A stretch of 64,000 nucleotides of DNA from Methylotuvimicrobium sp018830325 (GTDB lineage Bacteria > Pseudomonadota > Gammaproteobacteria > Methylococcales > Methylomonadaceae). The position numbers and the translations under genes are program-made. Positions 26,350-33,970 of this stretch are shown here, piece by piece. The first letter of the stretch is position 1. The number at the start of each line of letters is the position of its first letter. The stretch lies in contig NZ_CP173170.1 in NCBI RefSeq assembly GCF_044788715.1, forward strand, positions 2,852,001 to 2,916,000. Reading direction: 5' to 3'. The notes beneath the pieces were generated by a model that saw only the letters and a list, made by a program, of their open reading frames with translations, was not told where the DNA came from and searched no databases.

Positions 26350-27420
26350 ATGGAAGCGATAGTCGAACAACTCACCGAATGCGTCGTCAAAGCGAACGAG
26401 AACAAACAGGCGCTTTGCATTCGCGGCGGCGGCAGCAAGGATTTTTACGGTAACGCGGAGGCTCTGCACGATTCGAAGCTGGAAACTGGACCGTATCGCG
26501 GCATCGTCGATTACGATCCGACGGAACTGGTCGTCAGCGCCCGAGCCGGAACGCCGTTGAACGAACTGGAAAGCCTATTGAGCGAACACGGCCAGATGCT
26601 GGCCTTCGAACCGCCTGATTTCAACGGGGCGGCGACGCTGGGCGGTTGTATCGCGGCCGGACTTTCGGGACCGAGGCGCGGCTATGCCGGAGCGGCCAGA
26701 GATGTCGTGCTCGGCGTCAAACTGCTCGACGGCCGGGGCCGAATTTTGAACTTCGGCGGCCGGGTCATGAAGAACGTCGCCGGCTACGACGTCTCGCGCC
26801 TGATGACCGGCGCGATGGGCACGCTGGGCGTCATCCTTGAAGCCTCGCTCAAAGTGCTGCCGAAACCGGAAACCGAACGAACACTCTGTTTCGAACTGCC
26901 GGTCGAGCAGGCTTTGGAAACGATGCGGCGCTGCGCAGGCCAAACGCTGCCAATCTCGGCGACCTGCCATATCGACCGGCGTTTTTATATCCGGCTCTCC
27001 GGCATCGAGTCCGCCGTTCATGCTGCGCTCGTCAAGCTGGGCGGCGACGAAATCACAGCCAGCCTGAATTTTTGGGAATCGATCAAAAATCAGACGCATC
27101 CTTTTTTTTACGGCAACAAAAAGCTTTGGCGTTTGTCGGTCAAACCCACTTCCCCGCCGCTTTCGATTCTCGGCGAACAGACGATCGAATGGGGAGGCGC
27201 GCTGCGATGGCTTGCGGCAGCCGAAGACTGGACTGCAGCAGCGATTCGCGCGCAAGCCGAAAGCGCCGGCGGACATGCGACGTTGTTCCGCGGCAATGAC
27301 GAAACTATTCAAACTTTTCATCCGCTGCCGCCGGCCTTGTTGAATATTCATCGGCGCCTGAAACGTCAATTCGACCCGGCCGGCATATTCAATCCGCAGC
27401 GTCTGTTTCCGGAGTTTTAA
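26350..27420 (+). CDS. glcE: glycolate oxidase subunit GlcE (FAD-binding)
   Basis: 356 aa from the ATG at 26350. Shorter FAD-binding paralogue of GlcD: ALCIRGGGSKDFYG, AATLGGCIAAGLSGPRRGYAG and GRVMKNVAGYDVSRL are typical of GlcE. The frame extends upstream inside glcD, but that part has no homology. The stop is 3 nt before glcF, so translation is coupled. Confidence 0.93.
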   Translation: MEAIVEQLTECVVKANENKQALCIRGGGSKDFYGNAEALHDSKLETGPYRGIVDYDPTELVVSARAGTPLNELESLLSEHGQMLAFEPPDFNGAATLGGCIAAGLSGPRRGYAGAARDVVLGVKLLDGRGRILNFGGRVMKNVAGYDVSRLMTGAMGTLGVILEASLKVLPKPETERTLCFELPVEQALETMRRCAGQTLPISATCHIDRRFYIRLSGIESAVHAALVKLGGDEITASLNFWESIKNQTHPFFYGNKKLWRLSVKPTSPPLSILGEQTIEWGGALRWLAAAEDWTAAAIRAQAESAGGHATLFRGNDETIQTFHPLPPALLNIHRRLKRQFDPAGIFNPQRLFPEF

Positions 27421-27423
27421 ACG

Positions 27424-28668
27424 ATGCAGACCCGACTCGACGAACGATATCAAAATACGTCGCAAGGCCGCGAAGCCGAAACGATACTGCGTAACTGCGT
27501 CCATTGCGGCTTCTGTCTTGCTACCTGCCCGACCTACCAGCTTTCGGGAAATGAACTCGACAGCCCGCGCGGCCGGATTTATCTGATCAAACAACTGCTC
27601 GAAGGCCAGGAAGTCACGAGGAAGACGCAATTACACTTGGACCGCTGCCTAACTTGCCGCGCCTGCGAAAGCACCTGTCCTTCAGGCGTGGAGTACGCGC
27701 ACTTGCTCGATATCGGCCGCAATGAAGTCGAACAAACGATAAAGCGCGCTCCTATCGACCGGATGCTTCGTTTCGCGTTGCGCAAGGTACTGCCGAACCA
27801 CAATTTGTTTGCGTTTGTTTTGAAATCGGCTAGGCTGGGCCGGCCCTTGCTGCCTGAGCGATTGCAAAGAATGGTGCCAGCCCAACCGAAGATTCGGCAA
27901 AACCCGACGCAGGCCAATCATCCACGTAGAATGCTGGTACTGCAAGGCTGCGTGCAACCCGCGTTAAATCCCGACATCAACCACGCTGCAGAACGCGTGC
28001 TGGACAAGCTCGGTATAGCGCTCGTAGACGCGCAACAGGCCGGTTGCTGCGGCGCTCTCGCCTATCATCTCGACGCACAACCCGAAGGACTGGATGCGAT
28101 GCGCCGTCTGATCGATGCCTGGTGGCCCTACATTGCAAATCCCGATAAGCCGATTGAGGCGATCGTCGTCACGGCGAGCGGCTGCGGCGTTATGGTCAAG
28201 GATTACGGCCGTCTGCTGAAACACGACTCGGCTTACGCCGAAAAGGCGGCCCGCGTTTCGGAACTGGCCAAAGACATCGGCGAAATCGTCGCCGCGGAAC
28301 GGCCCGAACTGACTCGCCTACTGGAAAACTGCCCAGCGCCCGAGGCCGAAGCCATCGCGTTTCACGCGCCTTGCACGCTGCAACACGGACAGCGACTCGA
28401 CGGCGTCGTCGAAAGCATTCTGCAAACGGCCGGCTTTCGATTGACCCGCGTCGGCGATTCTCATTTGTGTTGCGGCTCAGCCGGCGCCTATTCGATAGTA
28501 CAGCCGCACATCGCCCGGCAGCTACGCGACAACAAAATCGCCGCCTTGACCTGGGACGACTCAGCTATCGTCGTCACCGCAAATATCGGCTGTCAGATGC
28601 ATTTGCAAAGCGGAACCCAACTGCCGGTGCGGCATTGGATCGAAATCCTGGATCAGGTTTTGTGCTGA
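27424..28668 (+). CDS. glcF: glycolate oxidase iron-sulfur subunit GlcF
   Basis: 414 aa. Two 4Fe-4S motifs, CVHCGFCLATCPTY and CLTCRACESTCPSGV, precede two CCG domains (AGCCGALAYH and HLCCGSAGAYS). It transfers electrons from the GlcDE flavins to the membrane quinone pool. Last gene of glcDEF. It is the natural end of the operon; repeats follow. Confidence 0.95.
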   Translation: MQTRLDERYQNTSQGREAETILRNCVHCGFCLATCPTYQLSGNELDSPRGRIYLIKQLLEGQEVTRKTQLHLDRCLTCRACESTCPSGVEYAHLLDIGRNEVEQTIKRAPIDRMLRFALRKVLPNHNLFAFVLKSARLGRPLLPERLQRMVPAQPKIRQNPTQANHPRRMLVLQGCVQPALNPDINHAAERVLDKLGIALVDAQQAGCCGALAYHLDAQPEGLDAMRRLIDAWWPYIANPDKPIEAIVVTASGCGVMVKDYGRLLKHDSAYAEKAARVSELAKDIGEIVAAERPELTRLLENCPAPEAEAIAFHAPCTLQHGQRLDGVVESILQTAGFRLTRVGDSHLCCGSAGAYSIVQPHIARQLRDNKIAALTWDDSAIVVTANIGCQMHLQSGTQLPVRHWIEILDQVLC

Positions 28669-28744
28669 GAAACGGGTGATCGTTATCCCTAAATTCGGCA
28701 ATGAGTCCACGAAAATCATCATAGAGCTACATCAAGCTCTTGAA

Positions 28745-29068
28745 CCTAAATTCGGCAGTTTGACCATGAAGCACATGAAGTTAATGAAATATTCCAAAAG
28801 ATTATCTAAATATTCCAGCTAATGATTAGGTCATAGATAACGTCCTTATTTTATGTGGGTTCGGTTGCTCGATTGACCGGTTCGGCGGCAGGGAGCCGCC
28901 GTCAAGCCTACAAGGACGTATTCACGGCGTCCTGTCAAACGAATAACCGAACCCTAGACAAAGCTCAGCTTTAACATTTTTCGGTCTTTAGGTCATGGGT
29001 GCTTCATTTGTTAGGATTTAGCAAGTTATTGAATTAACTTATTATTCACGATCTTCATGGTGAAATGT
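28745..29068. repeat. intergenic repeat, family 2, copy b, interrupted
   Basis: The left part (CCTAAATTCGGCAGTTTGAC then CATGAAGCACATGAAG) and the right part (CAAGTTATTGAATTAACTT, then GATCTTCATGGTGAAATG) match the two halves of the uninterrupted copies at 19505 and 35570. The intervening sequence holds a separate 98-bp palindromic element at 28857-28954. Confidence 0.65.
28857..28954. repeat. 98-bp element with 10-bp inverted ends
   Basis: Ends GGGTTCGGTT and AACCGAACCC are perfect inverted repeats. The inner CAAGGACGTATTCACGGCGTCC matches the core of family-1 copies B and C, so it is a related variant with other ends. Nested in a family-2 repeat. Confidence 0.65.
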
Positions 29069-29092
29069 TTTTTTATAATAACGACTTCGTGC

Positions 29093-29319
29093 CAATTTTT
29101 TTGCCGGATCAAAAGTCTCCTGCTCCCACCAACTCGCGAACCACTCGGTAAAATCGCGGATGGCGCCGAAATCCTTCAAGCGCAGGTCGACAAAATCCTG
29201 ATTGCCCCACGCCCCACCATCCAATTAACCCTCTTCCACCTCAGTCTCGATGGCTTTTCAATAAAGCTTGGTGACGATCGACATAAAACCCGTAAGTCCG
29301 GCAAGCCGCCAAGCGATAT
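29093..29319 (-). pseudogene. decayed 3' fragment of a YkgJ-type gene
   Basis: About 227 bp nearly identical in layout to 33045-33273, the 3' part of the intact YkgJ-type gene. The frame reads LDGGAWGNQDFVDLRLKDFG then FTEWFASWWEQ, but upstream it has stop codons where the intact copy has none (after EVEEG and before KAIE). Both copies have the same orientation and flank the light-sensing cassette. Confidence 0.8.
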
Positions 29320-29419
29320 TTCTTTTGATAGAAGTTTCCAACTCGATGCTATTGATATATATCTTATCGCTGATATAAATATTATAAATATGGCTGCTTC
29401 GATTAGACTCCGCCAGGAT

Positions 29420-29445
29420 ATAAGCTTCGACAAGCCGAAGCTTAT
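29420..29445. promoter_or_regulatory. inverted repeat upstream of the BLUF gene
   Basis: Perfect 10-bp stem ATAAGCTTCG / CGAAGCTTAT with a 6-nt loop, 87 bp before the BLUF ATG. No T-run follows, so it looks more like an operator or mRNA stem than a terminator. The surrounding 29320-29531 is AT-rich and should hold the cassette promoter. Confidence 0.45.
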
Positions 29446-29531
29446 TGTTAATCAGATTACTTTTATTGCGTAATCAATTATTATATGAACCGATTCAGTT
29501 GATTTCTCCAGCAATGAATTCGAGGTGTTCA

Positions 29532-29945
29532 ATGTATTTAGTCAGACTGATATACGCCAGCAGAGCAAGAGAAGGTTTCGGACCGAACGATGTCGAGCAG
29601 ATTTTAGGAGTTGCCCGCAAAACCAATGCCCAAAAAGGCATTACTGGCATGCTGTGTTTCAATGGTTATAATTTTTTGCAATCATTGGAAGGCTCGCGTA
29701 CAGCTGTCAATGAATTGTACCGTCATATTCTTGAAGATAAACGCCATTTCGATACAACCTTGTTGGAATATCGCGAGATAGTAGCCCGCGATTTTGATAA
29801 TTGGCATATGGGATATCTAGGGTTAACCAAAGAAAATCAAGCATTATTGTTGCGTTTTTCAAATAATTTGGAATTTGACCCTTTCAAGATGAGCGGCGCC
29901 ACTGCTCATGCAATGTTGTGTGAATTAAGCGCAATACTTCAATAG
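29532..29945 (+). CDS. short BLUF-domain blue-light sensor
   Basis: 137 aa from the ATG at 29532 with GAGGTG upstream; the open frame extends to 29445 without support. A single BLUF domain fills residues 1-100: Tyr8 (RLIYASRA), Asn32, Gln50 (FLQSLEGS) and Trp91/Met93 (DNWHMGYLG) are all kept, so FAD photochemistry should be intact. There is no output domain, as in small BLUF proteins that act by protein contact. It lies 76 bp upstream of the PYP chemoreceptor gene in the same orientation, and is probably part of the same unit. Confidence 0.9.
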   Translation: MYLVRLIYASRAREGFGPNDVEQILGVARKTNAQKGITGMLCFNGYNFLQSLEGSRTAVNELYRHILEDKRHFDTTLLEYREIVARDFDNWHMGYLGLTKENQALLLRFSNNLEFDPFKMSGATAHAMLCELSAILQ

Positions 29946-30021
29946 GAACCATCAGAATATCTTGAGCTCAAGCTCCAAAACCCGGCTGACCTTTCTAAGT
30001 AACCTACTTTAATCCGCTACT

Positions 30022-31629
30022 ATGCCAAAATCTGTCACATTGAAGTCTCGATTAACTGTCCATGTCTTTTTATGCGGTGTTTTTTTCTTTATAGCGAGCC
30101 TAATCTTTACTTTCTCCCTGCAAAACCATGACGTTTTAAATACATTATCAGTAGAAGTACGATCTCAGGTTTTGCAAATTGCTTATATTTTTCTCGGCAT
30201 ACTGGTAGCACTTATAGCGCTTGTCGTTATTATGCTCAATATACTGCTAGAGAAAAACCTCACCACTCCAATTAAAAAAGGCATTTCGCGACTGGAAAAC
30301 ATGCAAAAGGATTTGAATATTCGTTTTGAATATCCAAATGACGATGAACTGGGAAGTTTATTTTCCGCCTTCAACGGTTATTCGGGCCAATTGCATCAAA
30401 TCATAGAAGAAGTCGCAAGAACCTCGGACGACCTTAACGTTGCTGTCGAGCAATTTGCCGGTAATACTCACCAAAGTATCGATCTTGCACATTCACAACA
30501 ACAAGAGACCGATCAAGTCGTCAAGGCGAGTGCTCAGATGACCGTTTCATCAAATGAAACGGCCGAGCATGCCGATGCGACTCAAAAAGTCGCCTCCGAC
30601 GCTAAAGAACAAACCAAAATGGGATTACAAGTAGTCAATGAAACGATGTCCTCGATCAGTATGTTGGCAAATCAAATGGAATCCATGCAATCGGCGGTCA
30701 GTCGACTCGACCAGGGCAGTCACAACATCGGCGACGTAATCGACACTATCGCTAAAATTGCCGATCAAACGAATCTTTTAGCATTGAACGCGGCTATCGA
30801 GGCCGCTCGAGCCGGCGAGCACGGTCGCGGTTTTGCCGTTGTTGCCGATGAAGTACGAAAACTCGCTTTTGATACGCAAGAAGCTACCCAACAAATACAT
30901 GCCATCATTGCCGACCTGCAAGAATCAGCACAAGCAGTAACTGGGGCGATTGAACAAGGTACGACACAAGCGCATAACTGTGTAGAACAAGCCAATAAGG
31001 CTGGAGAATCTCTGCATACAATCGATCATCGAGTGGATTCGGTTTACGATATGGGAAAACAAATTGCTTTAGCCGCTCGCGATCAAAATAGCGTAGCAAC
31101 CGATATTAGCCAAAGCATGCTGCGCATTAATGAACTCGCCGAGGCAAACGCTCAGGCAATGAATCAAAATCAAGAAGTGAGTCAAGCGCTGTCACAACGC
31201 GCCCAAAAACTGGAAAAATTGGTTTCCAACTTCAAAACCAACACACTCTCCTCCAGCATCGTCGAATTTGGACGCGACGATATCGAAAGCGCTATGCGTA
31301 AAATGAGCAGCGAAGAATTGGATCGCATTGCATTCGGTGCAATCGAATTGGATAAAAACGGCCGCATTTTGCGATATAACTCCGCGGAAGGCGATATAAC
31401 CGGACGCAATCCGAAAGAAGTCCTCGGTCGAAACTTTTTCACCGAAGTCGCCCCCTGCACAGACACTCCCCTATTCAAAGGCGAGTTCGACAAAGGGGCT
31501 CGTATGGGCTTTCTCAACAAAAAATTCGAATACACTTTTGATTACAACATGCGCCCCACCAAAGTTAAAGTACATATGAAAAAATCACTGAGTGGCGATA
31601 CCTATTGGATTTTTGTTAAACGTGTATGA
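30022..31629 (+). CDS. methyl-accepting chemotaxis protein with C-terminal photoactive yellow protein (PYP) domain
   Basis: 535 aa. Two membrane helices (about 12-33 and 50-72) are joined by a short periplasmic loop of about 16 residues, so there is no room for a periplasmic ligand domain. A HAMP region (74-126) leads to the MCP signalling domain, whose hairpin tip is IADQTNLLALNAAIEAARAG (about 246-265). Residues 411-535 are a complete PYP: YNSAEGDITGR supplies the counterparts of Tyr42, Glu46, Thr50 and Arg52, and APCTDTP the chromophore Cys (residue 479, equivalent to Cys69); it ends with TFDYNMRPTKVKVHMKKSLS and YWIFVKRV. The protein should send a blue-light signal to CheA/CheW. The stop overlaps the ligase start. 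Confidence 0.95.
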   Translation: MPKSVTLKSRLTVHVFLCGVFFFIASLIFTFSLQNHDVLNTLSVEVRSQVLQIAYIFLGILVALIALVVIMLNILLEKNLTTPIKKGISRLENMQKDLNIRFEYPNDDELGSLFSAFNGYSGQLHQIIEEVARTSDDLNVAVEQFAGNTHQSIDLAHSQQQETDQVVKASAQMTVSSNETAEHADATQKVASDAKEQTKMGLQVVNETMSSISMLANQMESMQSAVSRLDQGSHNIGDVIDTIAKIADQTNLLALNAAIEAARAGEHGRGFAVVADEVRKLAFDTQEATQQIHAIIADLQESAQAVTGAIEQGTTQAHNCVEQANKAGESLHTIDHRVDSVYDMGKQIALAARDQNSVATDISQSMLRINELAEANAQAMNQNQEVSQALSQRAQKLEKLVSNFKTNTLSSSIVEFGRDDIESAMRKMSSEELDRIAFGAIELDKNGRILRYNSAEGDITGRNPKEVLGRNFFTEVAPCTDTPLFKGEFDKGARMGFLNKKFEYTFDYNMRPTKVKVHMKKSLSGDTYWIFVKRV

Positions 31630-32807
31630 TGTGGTGGCAAAACGGCGCTAATATGCGCCGATTGATTGTCGATTTCGTACTTGGGCATATAAGTCGATTA
31701 CGCCCTGGCGCTCACATGCCGTCTCCACAAGCAGTTATGCTCTCAGAAAACTGGTCGGCTTCACCGCTAAACATTGACTCATTGGAATTAGTGGATTGCG
31801 CAACGGCATTCGCACAAATGTTGCATATTGCGGATTCCGGGCTGGAAGATTATTTACTTGCAAAACCTTCGGTCAACGGCTGGAAGGAGATCGCGACGGC
31901 GAGTCTTGAAAATTTTCATCAATTCATCAGCTTTTCCAGCTCAGGATCGACATCCCCTCCTGTCGTTACGACAATACCTCTCGCTCATATTCAGCAGGAA
32001 GTCGATTTTATCGCTCAGCATTTGTTAACCGGCAATAGCGCTGTTCGTCGAATCTGGACTTTGATTCCGGCTCAACATATCTACGGCTTTATTTTTACAA
32101 TGGCATTGCCGAGCAGATTGGTCAATCGACCGGAAGTGATAGATGGACGCCAACGCTTACCGATTTCATTAGAAAAAAGCTTACAAAATGGCGACATGAT
32201 TGTCTCAATACCTGACTTTTGGCAACATTGGATAAATTCGGGTCTTAGATTGCCGCGTCCGGTTACTGTTGTTATGGCCGGCGCACCTTGCGCACCAAAA
32301 ATACTCGCGGCTTTATTAGCGCAAAACGCAGATACCATTGAAATATACGGAGCAACCGAAACCGGAGGCATCGGCTATCGAAAAAAACCTGATGAGCCGT
32401 TTGCTTTATTCCCTTATTGGCAAATCCTCAACGATTCGATTCGCAACCATCTTCATAGCGCTTACATTCCAGACAAACTACACTGGGTAGATAAAAAACA
32501 CTTTATTGTTCAAGGACGTAAAGACGGACAAATCCAAATCGCCGGAATCAATCTTAGTCTCGAAACGATTGCTTCAGAGATCAAACAGCATGCTGCTATC
32601 CATGAATCGGTGGTTAGATTCGATGGAAAACGACTGAAAGCATACATCGTACCTAATAAAGACAGCAAACTAAACTCGTCTATGTTGATCGATGAACTGT
32701 CTTCATGGTTATCGACTCGACTGCCTAGTACACAGATACCCAAACATTTCACGGTAGGTTCAAAATTACCGCGAAATGGGATGGGTAAACTATGTGATTG
32801 GGATTAA
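31626..32807 (+). CDS. p-coumarate:CoA ligase-like adenylating enzyme, probable PYP chromophore activation
   Basis: 393 aa; a start at 31653 (MRRLIVDF) would give 384 aa. The ATG overlaps the MCP-PYP stop as ATGA. ANL-superfamily motifs are in order: SSSGSTSPP (104-112, phosphate loop), YGATETGG (241-248), GRKDGQIQIAG (297-307) and PRNGMGK with the catalytic Lys at 388. It is shorter than ordinary acyl-CoA synthetases, as expected for PYP-linked ligases. Residues 10-90 resemble an acyl-carrier fold with LNIDSLELVD (Ser52 as possible phosphopantetheine site); this is inference. Known PYP operons use such a ligase to activate p-coumarate for the Cys thioester. No tyrosine ammonia-lyase gene is in the window. 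Confidence 0.82.
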   Translation: MMWWQNGANMRRLIVDFVLGHISRLRPGAHMPSPQAVMLSENWSASPLNIDSLELVDCATAFAQMLHIADSGLEDYLLAKPSVNGWKEIATASLENFHQFISFSSSGSTSPPVVTTIPLAHIQQEVDFIAQHLLTGNSAVRRIWTLIPAQHIYGFIFTMALPSRLVNRPEVIDGRQRLPISLEKSLQNGDMIVSIPDFWQHWINSGLRLPRPVTVVMAGAPCAPKILAALLAQNADTIEIYGATETGGIGYRKKPDEPFALFPYWQILNDSIRNHLHSAYIPDKLHWVDKKHFIVQGRKDGQIQIAGINLSLETIASEIKQHAAIHESVVRFDGKRLKAYIVPNKDSKLNSSMLIDELSSWLSTRLPSTQIPKHFTVGSKLPRNGMGKLCDWD

Positions 32808-32881
32808 TTACTCTTTTAATCCTACTCCCTTAATACTCAAAAAATAGCTATACCTTTGTAACTATTCAGTCCCCGGAAATT

Positions 32882-32910
32882 ATCGTTCCCACGCTCTGCG
32901 TGAGAACGAT
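32882..32910. repeat. short palindromic repeat after the light cassette
   Basis: ATCGTTCCCACGC and GCGTGAGAACGAT form a 13-bp arm hairpin with one mismatch and a 3-nt loop. Similar CGTTCCCACGC units occur in the MITE at 42808. It might act as a transcription end for the cassette, but no T-run follows. Confidence 0.55.
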
Positions 32911-32927
32911 AGGGGGGTATGAATAAT

Positions 32928-33040
32928 TACATACCTTTCGCACTTCAAATTTCGGCATTAGTGTATGGAGGTGGCGGGTTGTTCGACAAAGGCTTTGACA
33001 GCATGGATGCTGTCATAGAGACTACATGTCCCCCAGCTTC
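32928..33040. repeat. intergenic repeat, family 1, copy G, right end lost
   Basis: Begins ATACCTTTCGCACTTCAAAT, with CGACAAAGGCTTTGACAGC and ATGGATGCTGTCAT inside. The right end is missing and the sequence runs into the duplicated YkgJ 3' segment at 33045. Confidence 0.6.
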
Positions 33041-33059
33041 ATATCAATTTTTTGCCGGA

Positions 33060-33575
33060 TCAAAAATCCCCCTGCTCCCGCCAGCTCGCGAACCACTCGG
33101 TCAAATCGCGGCTGGCGCCGAAGTCATTCAAGCGTCGGTCGACAACATCTTGATTTCCCCACACCACGCCATCCAAACACCCCCCTTCCACCTCAGCCTC
33201 GATGTCTTTGCAGTAAAGCCCTTGATCACGGTCGACATAAAACCCGTAAGTCCGGCAGGCTACCGGACGATATAGGTAGACGCGACAAGCTCCCGCAGAG
33301 CGGTCCAGTAATGGACAGACGTAGGGGCGGGACTGCTGCTCGGCTAACGCAGCCATATCATGATCAATCTCCTGAAGCCGGTCCGAAGGCAAAACGGCCA
33401 GACCTTCCCGCAATAATTCCCATTCGGCCTCGGTCAGTTGAGGCACAGCCGCGAGCCGCCGGCAACAACCGTCGCAGCCCATACGGCATAACCAATCGGC
33501 ATGATCCTGCCGGATAGAATCGACGCGCTCTTCGATATCGGCATGGAGCCGAAGCAATGTTTCCATCGTTTGCAT
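33060..33575 (-). CDS. YkgJ-type cysteine-cluster protein
   Basis: 171 aa, soluble. Cysteines CRMGCDGCCRRL near residue 30 and CPLLDRSAGACRVYLYRPVAC near 95-115 fit the YkgJ/UPF0153 zinc- or iron-chelating cluster family (CxxCC...C...C). The function is unknown. Its 3' part is duplicated at 29093-29319. A second ATG three codons in is possible. Low similarity of the context to neighbours gives no clue. Confidence 0.75.
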   Translation of the reverse strand: MQTMETLLRLHADIEERVDSIRQDHADWLCRMGCDGCCRRLAAVPQLTEAEWELLREGLAVLPSDRLQEIDHDMAALAEQQSRPYVCPLLDRSAGACRVYLYRPVACRTYGFYVDRDQGLYCKDIEAEVEGGCLDGVVWGNQDVVDRRLNDFGASRDLTEWFASWREQGDF

Positions 33576-33970
33576 ACTTTACTTTTGAATAATGTCGTTA
33601 AAAATGCGCCTTTCTCTCACCATTCCCGTTGCGAGGCTTGTTGAAACTCACGCCTTCGTAGCGGCTACCGAAAGCCGCTAACGCTCGAAAATCAACCGCT
33701 TTGAAATAAGACGGCCAATACTACCATTGAGGCTGTCATAATACTCCCGTCTTACTGAAGAATCGTTCAACTTTATTGGGTATGGAGCATGCCTATAGAG
33801 GAACCCCGTGAACCCGTCCATGGGGCTTGACGGCGACTCAATCGCCAGGGTGGCGATTACAAAAGCTTTGATAGCATGGATGCTATCATAGAGCCGACAT
33901 GGACGTGTTCACTGTGTCCTTTGACGTACACCCCGGCACCGACATTTAACTAGCAAAGGGTTTAAAAAGT
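33576..33970. repeat. intergenic region with a degenerate family-1 repeat (about 33838-33950)
   Basis: GGCGATTACAAAAGCTTTGAT and GGACGTGTTCACTGTGTCC with TACACCCCGGCACCGA match the core and right arm of family 1; the ends are worn. A separate hairpin AGCGGCT / AGCCGCT lies at 33660-33679. No gene seen. Confidence 0.5.

Noticed and set aside
26575..27630. 351-codon minus-strand ORF
   Set aside because: Antisense of glcE/glcF in a GC-rich operon; composition only.
29042..29224. 60-codon minus-strand ORF taken as a gene
   Set aside because: It is part of the decayed YkgJ fragment; the frame upstream has stops present only in this copy.
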